Shown here one piece after another: positions 1 through 9,900 of a stretch of DNA of 64,000 bases (positions within the stretch are counted from its first letter, which is position 1; every line of letters begins with the position of its first letter). The notes beneath the pieces are model-generated. The model had not been told where the DNA came from. It was given only the letters and a program-made list of their open reading frames with translations, and ran no database searches. A program made the position numbers and the translations under genes. Origin of the DNA: Molossus alvarezi (taxonomy: Eukaryota; Chordata; Mammalia; Chiroptera; Molossidae). The stretch is taken from the NCBI GenBank assembly GCA_037176705.1, contig JBAWUJ010000072.1:248001-312000 (forward strand), written 5' to 3'.

Positions 1-1951
1 AACAAAAAGTGATCAATTTAAAAGAGGGAGTGTCAGTGTTTGAACAATGGACATGGATTCACTTGATTCAAGACTCTTTCCCCGAAGAACCTATGGGAAT
101 ACACTGGCATAGTCAAAAGTGTTCATGACTGGAGTTCTTTCTGTGCAGAATAATATAATAACATTCAGTTCAAGAGCAGAATGCAAACCTTAATAGGGTT
201 GCAGTGTCAAATTGACTGTTTAGTGGCTCTCTCTTCTAAGAACTGTGTTCCAATAGACAACCTTCTTCAAATAATATCCAAATATTGAGTAAAAGGTTCT
301 AGGGCTATACCCAGTTCACACATCCTTGAACCACCACTGTTGCACTGCTTTTCAGATTACGTGTTCTTAGCACAGTTGTGGAAAGTATTGATTTAAGGTA
401 ATGTGGCAACCTAACTGTTGATAGGTCCTTAGACATACTTTTCACTCTAATTTGTTTGTAGGAGAGTGTATACAAAGCAAACCTATTCCAAATGAACTGT
501 GTTAGAACTCTTCAGTAGCAAAAAAGTCACTTCCATGAAGCCTAGAGCGTGAGGCTCCTCAAAGCATATGTTGTTTTGGTTAAGTGTTTAAGAAATGTCC
601 ATTTGTAAAGGTGGAATCACACTTAAACTTAGGAGTGTAAGTTTCTTTCTCTTTTTCCAGACAAAGACACACAAGACTTGCTGGTGCAGTCTGGATACAC
701 TGAATTCTGGGCAAAATTCTGTGAGAGCCAGGGGCCACCTTCACTCAGTGGCATGTTTTTCCTTGGTTAGTTAAGTACCTTTGCAGGGAAAGTGTGAACA
801 ATCAGGTTTTAGTCAAACAACTGTTGGAATGATTGAATATTTCCATTTGGGTTAAGTTAATGCACAGATCTTGAGTAACATGAACACTTTCATGTACACT
901 CTCCTCGTTTTGTGGAGAGATCCAGTCATATCATGGAAAGAACAACTAGGACAGAGCACACATGTGTAGAATCCAAAGTTATCCCTTTTTGTGTTCTGTG
1001 TTGATCATGGTTTCAAAGATTGGATCGTATTGAAGCCCATTTTTGAAGGCCATACTTGGAAAAAGTTTGGTTTCTGCTGTAGCAGTTGGTTTCGCATGAT
1101 TCTTACTCAGAACAGTGAACCAACATATGGTCAAGACTGAATCAATGGAAAGATTGATAACTACTGGTGTTACACATGTGCATTCTTGAAGCAGTGAAAA
1201 TGAACACATGTAAAGTGATGTAGTTGAAACATTGGTTGTCAACATGCAAGGAGTAAATCCATGAATTGGAAGACACTGACAATTCCATGGGTTTTTCACA
1301 TTGAACATCTTTGTGAATTAGAAGAAGAGGAGTGTTCTAGAGATAATGCACTTGTACAGTGGACCTGGGTTATCATTTCAATGACTAACACACTAATTAT
1401 GCCCAGGGTGCAGGGCATACTTTCCATTGGAGTGTGAAACAGTGTTGTAAGTAAATGCAGGTGTCTGCCTTCTTTCCCATGTGACAAGAAAAGTCAACCT
1501 GTACTAGTTGATGAGGCAGCTTTTCAACATACTACGTTTTAGCCTTGATATGTGTTTTTGCCTGGAAGTGTCTAGGAGTCATCTTGATATCCAATAAATG
1601 TTGGGCTGCAGAAACCAAACACATTGGTTAGCGCAACATTCAGGTCATGGAAATCTATACCGTATTCAGTTCTATATACATTCTTTAAAGTTGTTACCGA
1701 ATGAATCAGTGTCATTCTTGAATCCTGCATACATTTCACTGTTTGGACCGATTTCCTCAAAACACATAAGGAGTAGATACCTGTTTTCTACTGAGAATTC
1801 AAAGTAAGCACTTTCCATCATTGTGAAATGCTGGAATTGAACCTTGTTCATGAATGAAATCTCCTGAACCTGTCTTTATAATTCCCTGTGACAAATTCAG
1901 CCTATTTCTTGATAACTGACAAGTAATCAATCCTCTTATTCTAGCCATTAT
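1..1951 (+). repeat. Satellite monomer A, unit 1
   Basis: First of three related monomers; it starts at aacaaaaagtgatc and ends just before the matching aacaaaaatgtgatc at 1952. It is AT-rich, with no convincing gene. By eye it aligns along its whole length with B and with the two arms of C, with scattered substitutions and small indels. A-specific features include the minus-strand reading frame at 979-1308, which is open only in A copies, and a stop (tgtgtag) near 963 where B reads tgtgtac. I do not recognise the repeat family. A polypyrimidine-AG segment lies at about 640-660. Confidence 0.93.
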
Positions 1952-3914
1952 AACAAAAATGTGATCCATTGAAAAGAGGGAGTGTCATTCTTTGAACAAT
2001 GGTCATGGATTCACTTGTTTCAAGACTCTTTCCCCGAAGAACCTATGGGAATACACTGGGATAGTCAAAAGTGTTCATGACTGGTGTTCTTTCTGTGCAG
2101 AATAATATAATAACATTCAGTTCAAGAGCAGAATGCAAACCTTAATACGGTTGCAGTGTTAAATTGACTGTTTAATGGCTCTCTCTTCTAAGAATTGTGT
2201 TCTAATAGACATCCTTCTTCAGATAATATCCAAATATTGAGTAAAAGGTTCTAGGGCTATACCCAGTTCACACGTCCTTGAACCACCACTGTTGTACTGT
2301 TTTTCAGATTACGTGTTCTTAGCACAGTTGTGGAAAGTATTGATTTAAGGTAATGTGGCAACCTAACTGTTGATAGGTCCATAGACATACTTTTCACTCT
2401 AGTTTGTTTGTAGGAGAGTGTATACAAACCAAACCTATTCCAAATGAACTGTGTGATTACTCTTCACTTCAGTGCACAAAAATCATTTCCATGAAGCCTA
2501 GAGCGTGAGGCTCCTCAAAGCATATGTTGTTTTGGTTAAGTGTTTAAGAAGTGTCCATTTGTAAAGGTGGAATCACACTTAAACTTAGGAGTGTAAGTTT
2601 CTTTCTCTTGTTCCAGACAAAGACACACTAGACTTGCTGGTGCAGTCTTGGATACACTAAATTCTGGGCAAAATTCTGTGAGAGCCAGGGGCCACATTCA
2701 CTCAGTGGCATATTTTTTTTTTTGGTAAGTTAAATACCTTTGCAGGGAACGTGTGAACAATCATGTTTTAGTCAAACAACTGTTGGAATGATTGACTATT
2801 TCCATTTGGGTTAAGTTAATGCACAGATCTTGAGTAACATGAACATTTTCTTGTACACTCTCCTCGTTTAGGGGAGAGATCCAGTCATATCATGGAAAGA
2901 ACAACTAGGACAGAGCACACTTATGTGTACAATCCAAAGTTATCCCTTTTTGTGTTCTGTGTTGTTCATGGTTTCAAAAATTGGATCGTATTGAAGCCCA
3001 TTTTTGAAGGCCATACTTGGAAAAAGATTGCTTTCTGCTGTAGCAGTTGGTTTCGCATGATTCTTACTCAGAACAGTGAACCAACATATGGTCAAGACTG
3101 AATCAATGGAAGGATTGATAACTACTGGTGTTACACATGTTCATTCGTGAAGCAGTGAAACTGAACACATGTAAAGTGATGTAGTTGAAACACTGGTTGT
3201 CTACATGCAAGGAGTAAATCCATGAATTGGAAGACACTGACAATTCCATGGGTTTTTCACATTGAACATCTCTGTGAATTAGAACCAGAGGAGTTTTCTA
3301 GGGAAAATACACTTGTACAGTGGACCTGGGTATCCACTTCAATTACTTACACCCTAATTCTGCCCGGGGTGCAGGCCATACTTTCCATTGGAGTGTGAAA
3401 CAGTGTTGTAAGTAAATGCAGGTGTCTGCCTTCTTTCCCATGTGACAAGAAAAGTCAACCTGTAGTAGTTGATGAGGCAGCTTCTCAACATACTACGTTT
3501 TAGCCTTGGATATGTGTTGTTTGCCTGGAAGTGTCTAGGAGTCATCTTGATATCCAATAAATGCTGGGCTGCAGAAATCAAACACATTGCTTAGGGCAAC
3601 ATTCAGGTCATGGAAATCTATACCCTATTCAGTTCTACATACATTCTTTAAAGTTGTTACCGAATGAATCAGTGTCATTCTTGGATCCTGCAGGCATTTC
3701 ACTGTTTGGACCGATGTCCTCAAAACACATAAGGAGTAGATACCTGTTTTCTCCTGAGAATTCAAAGTAAGCACTTTCCATCATTGTGAAATGCTGGAAT
3801 TGTACCTTGTTCATGAATGAAATCTCCTGAACCTATCTTTATAATTCCCTGTGACACATTCAGCCTATTTCTTGATAACTGACAAGTAATCAATCCTCTT
3901 ATTCAAGCCATTAT
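1952..3914 (+). repeat. Satellite monomer B, unit 1
   Basis: Second monomer, 1963 bp, head to tail with A. A T-run at 2713-2723 is specific to B; A and C read tttttcc there. B also has a distinctive stretch near 2455-2485 (gtgattactcttcacttcag) where A and C read gttagaactcttcag. An acceptor-like tract (tttctttctcttgttccag) ends near 2616. Short open frames are present, but different ones are open in each monomer type, so they are not taken as genes. Confidence 0.93.
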
Positions 3915-4043
3915 AACAAAAAAGTGATCATTTTAAAAGAGGGAGTGTCAGTCATTGAACAATGGTCATGGATTCACTTGTTTCAAGACTCTTTTCCCGA
4001 AGAACCTATGGGAATACACTGGCATAGTCAAAAGTGTTCATGA

Positions 4044-4055
4044 CTGGTGTACTTT
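4044..4055. repeat. Target-site duplication, left copy (L1 unit 1)
   Basis: Twelve bases, ctggtgtacttt, directly before the poly-T that represents the L1 poly(A) tail. The identical twelve bases recur at 9889-9900 after the L1 5' end. Uninterrupted monomers have a single similar site (ctggtgttcttt in B). Equivalent left copies lie at 15759, 27474, 39189, 50904 and 62619. Confidence 0.9.
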
Positions 4056-4318
4056 TTTTCTTTTTTTTTTTTTTTATGAATTTTTATTTATTTTTTTGTT
4101 ACAGATATTTTACCTTTTTACCCCATTGGCACCCCCCACCCCACCCCCCCTCCACCCTGTCCCCGGCTTAGTTGTCCATGTCCATTGGTCATGCATACAT
4201 CCATATAAGTTCTTTGGTTTATCTCTTCCCCCCCCCCACCCCCCATCCCCTCTTCTGTCAGTCTGTGCCCTACTTCCATGTGTCTGGGTCTACTGTATTC
4301 CTCAGATTGTTATGTTCA
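4056..4318 (-). other. L1 3' UTR, poly(A) signal and tail, unit 1
   Basis: On the L1 strand this holds two G-rich tracts (C-rich on the plus strand at 4132-4165 and 4226-4250), then overlapping AATAAA motifs (plus-strand tttattt at 4083-4092), then the poly(A) tail. G-rich polypurine tracts are a known conserved feature of mammalian L1 3' UTRs and can form G-quadruplexes. The order and spacing fit a normal L1 3' end. Confidence 0.85.
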
Positions 4319-7300
4319 TTATATTCCGTATATAAGTGAGATCATGTGGTATTTGTCTTTTTCTGCTTGGCTTCTTTCACTTAGGATAATACTTTCCAGG
4401 TCCCTCCATGTCGTCTCAAAGGATAAGAGATCTTTCTCTCTTACTGCTGCATAGTACTCCATTGTGTATATGTACCACAGCTTCTTTATCCATTCTGCTA
4501 CTGGTGGACACTTGGGCTGTTTCCAGATCTTAGCTATTGTAAATAGTGCTGCTATGAACATGGGGGTACTTATATTCTTCCTGATTGGTGTTTCAGGCTT
4601 CTTAGGGTATATTCCCAGCAGTGGGATCACTGGGTCAAATGGAAGTTCAATTCTTAACTTTTTGAGGTAGCCACCATATTGTTTTCCATAGCGGCTGCAC
4701 CAGTCTGCATTCCCACCAGCAGTGTATTAGAGTCCCCTTTTCTCCACACCCTCGCCAACACTTGTTGTTTGATGATTTGTTGATGGCGGCCATTCTGACA
4801 GGTGTGAGGTGATACCTCATTGTTGTTTTAATTTGCATCTCTCTGATGATTAGTGATGTTGAGCATTTCTTCATATGTCTCTTGGCCATTTGTATGTCCT
4901 GTTTGGAGAGGTGTCTATTCAGCTCCTCTGCCCATTTTTCAATTGGGTTCTTTGTCTTCCTTTTGTGGAGTTGTAGGAGCACTCTATATATATTGGAAAT
5001 TAACCCCTTATCTGATACATCATTGGCAATGATGTTCTCCCATACAGTGGGTTGCCTTTCCATTTTGATGATTGTTTCTTTTGCTGTGCAGAAGCTTTGG
5101 AGTTTGATGTAGTCCCATGTGTTCATTTTCTCCTTTATTTCTGTTGCCTTAGGTGATGTATCAGTGAAAATTCTGCTTCGTATGATGTCCGAAATTTTGT
5201 TGCCTACATTTTCTTCTAGAATTTTTATGGATTCACGGGTCACATTTAAGTCTTTTATCCATTTTGAGTTTATTTTTGTGTATGGTGTAAGTTGATGGTC
5301 TAGTTTCAGTTTTTTGCATGTAGCTGTCCAATTTTCCCAACACCATTTATTAAAGAGGCTGTCTTTACTCCACTGTATGCTCTTGCCACCTTTGTCAAAT
5401 ATTAATTGAGCGTATTGCCTTGGGTCCATTTCTGGGTTTTCAGTTCTGTTCCACTGGTCTATATGCCTGTTCTTGTGCCAGTACCAGGCTGTTTTGGTTA
5501 CAGTCGCTTTGTAGTATAACCTGATGTGTGGTATTGTGATCCCACCTACTTTGTTCTTCTTTTTCAAGATTGCTGTGGCTATTCGGGGTCTTTTTTGGTT
5601 CCATATGAACTTTTGAAGTATTTGTTCTAGTTCTATGAAATATGTCGTTGGTATTTTGATGGGCCTTGCATTGAATCTATAGATTGCTTTGGGTAGTATG
5701 GACATTTTAATGATGTTAATTCTTCCAATCCATGAACAGGGTATGTGCTTCCACTTTTTTATATCTTCCTCTATTTCTTTTTTCAATGACCTGTAGTTTT
5801 CTGCAAATAGGTCCTTTACTTCTTTGGTTAAGTTTATTCCTAGGTATCGTAATTTTTTTGGAGCGATGGTAAATGGGATTGTTTTTTCAGTTTCTCTTTC
5901 TGTGAGTTCATCATTGATGTACAAGAATGCCGTCGATTTCTTGACGTTAATTTTGTATCCTGCTACTTTGCCAAATTCATTTATTAAGTCTAATAGATTT
6001 TTGATGGAGTCTTTAGGGTTTTCTATGTACAATATCATGTCATCTGCAAATAATGGCAGTTTCACTTCCTCCTTTCCAATTTGGATCCCTTTTATTTTTT
6101 CTTCATGTCCGATTGCTGTGGCTAAGACTTCCAGTACAATGTTAAATAAGAGTGGCGAAAGTGGACATCCCTGTCTTGTTCCTGTTCTTAATGGAAATGT
6201 TTTTAGTTTCTGTCCATTGAGTATGATGTTGGCTGTAGGTCTTTCATATATGGCCTTTATTATGTCGAGATATGATCCCTCTATTCCTACATTGCTGAGC
6301 GTTTTTATCAGAAATGGATGCTGGATTTTGTCGAATGCTTTTTCAGCATCTATTGATATGATCATGTGGTTTTTATTCTTCATTTTGTTTATGTGGTGTA
6401 TCACGTTTATTGATTTGCGAATATTGTACCAGCCTTGCATCCCTGGAATGAATCCCACTTGGTCATGGTGAATAATTTTTTTTGATGTATTTCTGGATCC
6501 GATTTGCTAATATTTTGTTCAGGATTTTGGCGTCTATGTTCATCGGGGATATTGGTAGTTTTCTTTCTTCGTAGTGTCTTTTTCTGGTTTTGGGAGTAGA
6601 ATTATGCTGGCCTTGTAAAGCAAGTTTGGAAGTCTTCCTTCTTCTTGAATTTTTTGAAATAGTTTGAGGAGAATGGGTGTTAGTTCTCTTTTGAATGTTC
6701 GGTAAAACTCCCCCGTGAAACCATCTGGGCCTGGGCTTTTGTTTGCTGGGAGAGTCTTGATTACCTCTTCAATTTCCTTAGTTGTTATTGGTCTGTTCAA
6801 GTTTTCTATCTCTTCCGGGAATAGTTTTGGGAGACTGTGTGTTTCTAGAAATTTGTCCATTTCGCTTAGATTGTCGAATTTGTTGCCATATAGTTGTTCA
6901 TAGTAGTTGTTAACGATCTTTTGTATTTCCGTGGTGTTGGTTGTTACTTCTCCCCTTTCATTTCTGATTTTGTGTATTTGGGTTCTCTCTCTTTGTTTCT
7001 TGGTGAGTCTAGCCAAGGGTCCATCAATCTTGTTTATCTTTTCAAAAAACCAGCTCTTTGTTTCATTGATCCTTTGAATTGTTTTTTTGGTCTCTATGTC
7101 ATTTATTTCTGCTCTGATCTTTACTATTTCCTTCCTTCTACTTGCTCTGGGGTTTTCTTTTTGTTTGCTTTCTAATTCTTTAAGTTGTGAGGTTAGACAG
7201 TCAATTAGAAATTTTTCTTGTTTTTTGAGGTAGGCCTGTAGTGCTATGAACTTCCCTCTCAGAACTGCTTTCGCTGCATCCCATAGATTTTGTGTTGTTG

Positions 7301-8141
7301 TGTGTTCATTTTCATTGGTTTCCAGGAAGTTTTTGATTTCTTCCTTGATCTCCTCGGTGACCCATTCATTGTTTAATAACATGCTATTTAGCCTCCATGT
7401 GTTGAAATGTCTTTGAATGTTCTTGTTGCAATTGATATCTAGTTTCATGACATTGTGATCTGAGAAGATGCTTGATATGATTTCAATCTTCTTGAACTTG
7501 CAGAGATTTAGTTTGTGTCCTATCATGTGGTCTATCTTTGAGAATGTCCCATGTGCACTTGAGAAGAATGTGTATTCTGTAGTTTTGGGGTGTAATTCTC
7601 TGTAGATATCTATTAAATCCATTTGGTCTAGTGCTTCATTTAGAGTCTCTGTTTCCTTGCTAATTTTTTGCCTAGAGGATCTATCCAGTGCTGTCAACGG
7701 GGTGTTGAAGTCCCCTGCTATGATTGTATTGTTGTCGATTTCTCCTTGGAAGTCCTCCAGAAGATTTTTAATATATTTTGGTGCTCCTATATTGGGTGCC
7801 TATATGTTTATCAAGGTTATATCTTCCTGTTGGATAGAGCCTTTCAATATTATGTAGTGGCCGTCTTTGTCTCTAGTTATGGTCTTCATTTTGAAATCTA
7901 TTTTATCAGATATGAGAATTGCTACCCCAGCTTTTTTTTGCTTTCCATTTGCTTGGAAAATTTTTTTCCATCCCTTCACTTTCAACCTATGTGAGTCTTT
8001 TGTTGAGAGGTGGGTCTCTTGTAAACAACACATAGATGAGTCATGCTTTCTTATCCAATCAGCTACTCTGTGTCTCTTTATGGGAGCATTCAATCCATTG
8101 ACGTTTAAGGTGATTATTGATATGTACTTATTTATTGCCAT
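4319..8141 (-). pseudogene. L1 ORF2 pseudogene (endonuclease/reverse transcriptase), unit 1
   Basis: In L1, ORF2p nicks target DNA and reverse-transcribes L1 RNA. The start is the Met codon at 8141, which opens an AP-endonuclease-like N-terminus with LNVNGLNAP and QETH. Codon 114 is amber (7800-7802). The frame then stays open to 6540 and includes the endonuclease motifs GDFN and SDH. Between about 6545 and 6474 the frame slips and returns, consistent with a loss of about four bases and a gain of one. The next 603-codon stretch (4647-6458) has the RT motifs [20 protein letters not shown] and FADD (6039-6050) and an intact C-x3-C-x7-H-x4-C motif (4707-4760). A one-base shift near 4668-4674 moves the last 100 or so residues to another frame ending at 4319. 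It cannot make a full-length protein. The catalytic residues that I can see are preserved. Confidence 0.95.
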
Positions 8142-8186
8142 TTTTGTTTAGTGTGGTTCTATTTTTCTTCCCATTTCTACTGCTAA

Positions 8187-9081
8187 TTACAGCAGTCCTT
8201 TTAACATTTCTTGCAGTGCTGGTTTGGTGCTAATGTATTCCCTTAGCCTTTTTTTGTCTGGGAAGCTCTTTATTTGATCTTCTATTTTGAATGATAGCCT
8301 TGCTGGGTAGAGTAGTCTTGGATTCAGATTCTTGTTTTTCATGACTTTGATTACGTCATGCCATTCTCTTCTGGCCTGTAGTGTTTCTTCTGAGAAGTCA
8401 GCTGAGAGCCTTATGGGGTTCCCTTTGTAGGTAACCTGTTGCTTATCTCTTGCTGCTTTTAGGATTCCCTCTTCGTCTTTAATTTGTGGCATTTTAATTA
8501 CTATGTGTCTTGGAGTGGGCCTGTTTGGGTTCTTCTTACTTGGGACTCTCTGTGCTTCTTGAACTTGAATGCCTTCTTCCTTCACCAAATTAGGGAAGTT
8601 TTCTCTCACTATTGTTTTGAATACATTCTCTATCCCTTGCTCATTTTCTTCTTCTTCGGGGACTCCTATGATGCGAATATTATTACGTTTCCAGTTGTCC
8701 CATAGTTCTCTTAAGCTGTCTTCCTGTTTTTTAATAGTTTTTTTCCTTTTGCTTTTCTGATTGGTTGATTTTTTCTACCCTGTCTTCTAATTCACTGATC
8801 CGGTCCTCAGCTTCCCCTACTCTGCTTTTTAAACCTTCCAATGTGTTTTTCATTTCGGATATGTCATTTTTTATTTCTTCTTGTTGGTTTTTAATTTCCA
8901 ATTGGCTTATTTTCAGTGTCTCTATGTCCTTACTCATGCTGTTCAGCTTCCTCAAGATCATGGCTCTGAATTCTAGCTCTGTTAACATGCCTAATTGCTC
9001 CACATTGATCTCATCTTCGGTGGAGGTGTGTTGCTCTTTCATTTGGCTTCTGTTTCTGTGTTTCACCATTTTGGCTATCAC
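8187..9081 (-). pseudogene. L1 ORF1 pseudogene (RNA-binding chaperone), frameshifted, unit 1
   Basis: ORF1p is the trimeric RNA-binding chaperone of L1 ribonucleoprotein. The frame starts at 9081 and runs through the N-terminus and coiled coil, then stops after 116 residues (end 8731). The cause is visible: the plus-strand run at 8738-8744 is seven T where units 2 and 3 read ttgttt, giving one extra base. The RRM and C-terminal domain continue in another frame, with 140 codons open at 8187-8609. Compared with units 2 and 3 it also has small differences (RSQMKE for RNQMKE, NLVKEE for NLLKEE, REWHDV for REWHEV). Confidence 0.95.
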
Positions 9082-9580
9082 TGTGGGCTTTGGAGCCTGT
9101 CAAGTTCTCCCTGTGGGTGTTGGTGTTCTGCTGTTTGTGGCTCCCTCTCCTGTGTTTAGATGAGCGAGGGAGGACCCACGTTGAACACCACTGTCAAGTC
9201 TTACTTTCCTGGTTAAAGTTGCCAGCCCAGGAAACGTACTGTTATCCTCTAGCTTTTTGCCTGGAGGCTAGCAGTCTAGGTTAATTGATGAGTTTGGGGT
9301 TGTCAGTTGATTGAAAAACTCCCTCTTGTGCTCAGCCAAGGGGCTTTCACGAGGGTGGGGCAGATGCTGGTTGTTAGTGAGCCTCAATTAGCACTTCAAT
9401 GGCCCACAGGATGGGGATGGATCTCCGAGAGAGGGGCTGCTGCCTCTCCTCAGAGCCCTGGGAAGGAGCAATGTGGCCACCCTCCTGAGTGGCTGCACTC
9501 AGCCAAAGCTCTGAGCGCGCTCCAAACCCCGAGTGTCCCGACACAGTTCCAGTCCAGTCTGCCCTCCCTCTGCCGGAGCC

Positions 9581-9590
9581 CAAGGTGAGT
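9581..9590 (+). promoter_or_regulatory. Consensus splice donor antisense to L1, unit 1
   Basis: The plus strand reads caag|gtgagt, a near-perfect 5' splice site, inside the L1 5' UTR and antisense to L1. Acceptor-like tracts follow in the adjoining satellite (tactttctgtgcag ending 9908; tttctttctcttgtgccag ending 10420). Human L1 5' UTRs are known to drive antisense transcripts that splice into flanking DNA; the same is only possible here. Identical sites lie at 21296, 33011, 44726 and 56441. Confidence 0.45.
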
Positions 9591-9870
9591 GGCTGTGGCT
9601 GTTTTAGCCTCTGTCCCGGCTGCGCTGTGGAGACGCCTGGGAGTGTGACCCGAGGGCGCCTCTCCCAGCTGAGGCCGCTGTGGAGCTGCCGACCTTGGGC
9701 TCCCAGCCCCGTCTCGCGCCTTCGCCAGCCTACGGGGATGGAGTCAGTGTCCCTCGTTGTATGGTCCTCGCAAGCTGCTTTTCTGTTGGTTTTTCCCGTC
9801 CATTTGTCTGTGTTATAGTTGTAATTGCAGTTTGGTTCTGGGAGACGGTCTGTGTAGCTCCGTTCACTCC

Positions 9871-9881
9871 GCCGCCATTTT
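9871..9881 (-). promoter_or_regulatory. YY1-like motif at the L1 5' end, unit 1
   Basis: On the L1 strand aaaatggcggc starts about eight bases from the inferred L1 5' end (9888). It matches the YY1 core ATGGCGGC. Human L1 has a YY1 site at a similar place that fixes the transcription start. Copies lie at 21586, 33301, 45016 and 56731. Confidence 0.6.
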
Positions 9882-9888
9882 TCGGTCC

Positions 9889-9900
9889 CTGGTGTACTTT
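9889..9900. repeat. Target-site duplication, right copy (L1 unit 1)
   Basis: Identical to 4044-4055; it directly follows the L1 5' end and leads into ctgtgcag of the satellite. The match stops at both sides (ga before the left copy, cc before the right copy), so 12 bp is the full duplication. Equivalent right copies lie at 21604, 33319, 45034 and 56749. Confidence 0.9.

Larger units (their letters stand above)
4056..9888 (-). mobile_element. LINE-1, near full length, degenerate (type X), unit 1
   Basis: A 5.83-kb L1 on the minus strand. In L1 orientation it has a 5' UTR (9082-9888), ORF1 (8187-9081, frameshifted), a short spacer of about 45 bp, ORF2 (4319-8141, several lesions), a 3' UTR (4085-4318) and a poly(A) tail (poly-T on the plus strand at 4053-4075, with one C at 4060). 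A perfect 12-bp target duplication and an apparently complete 5' end (ggaccgaaaaatggcgg) point to a full-length insertion. It is not autonomous: ORF1 is broken, and ORF2 has an amber codon and frameshifts. Confidence 0.96.
9082..9888 (-). promoter_or_regulatory. L1 5' UTR / internal promoter region, unit 1
   Basis: About 807 bp upstream of ORF1 and markedly more GC- and CpG-rich than the satellite. I count about 25 CpG between 9510 and 9886. The L1 5' end carries aaaaatggcggc close to base 1 (plus strand 9871-9881), matching the YY1 core that positions the start in human L1. Promoter function is inferred from family and position. Type X bases are agacgcc near 9631, ctgtggag near 9678 and cgccttcgcc near 9715. 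Confidence 0.8.

Noticed and set aside
979..1308. A 109-codon minus-strand frame in monomer A and a 69-codon frame in B (2892-3101)
   Set aside because: Each is open in only one monomer type and is broken in the others. There is no recognisable domain, and both recur only because the unit recurs.
1598..1807. A 69-codon plus-strand frame open in A, B (3561-3770) and C (11362-11571) of the complete units
   Set aside because: It is short, and between A and B I count about three silent against about eight amino-acid-changing differences, so there is no sign of protein-level selection. It is open in all monomers probably because they are young copies.
3101..3160. CENP-B-box-like sequences in the satellite (ttcgtgaagcagtga near 3145; ttcgaagaactgtg near 9992)
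   Set aside because: Only the TTCG half fits; the CGGG half is absent, so there is no support for CENP-B binding or centromere identity.
5824..6471. Plus-strand frames of up to 215 codons opposite L1 ORF2, and hydrophobic frames at 4846-5112 and 7668-8151
   Set aside because: They are antisense shadows of ORF2; the hydrophobic look comes from reading A-rich codons on the other strand.
4056..9888. An active, autonomous L1
   Set aside because: ORF2 has an amber codon at 7800-7802 and several frameshifts in every complete copy, so none can make its own full-length reverse transcriptase.
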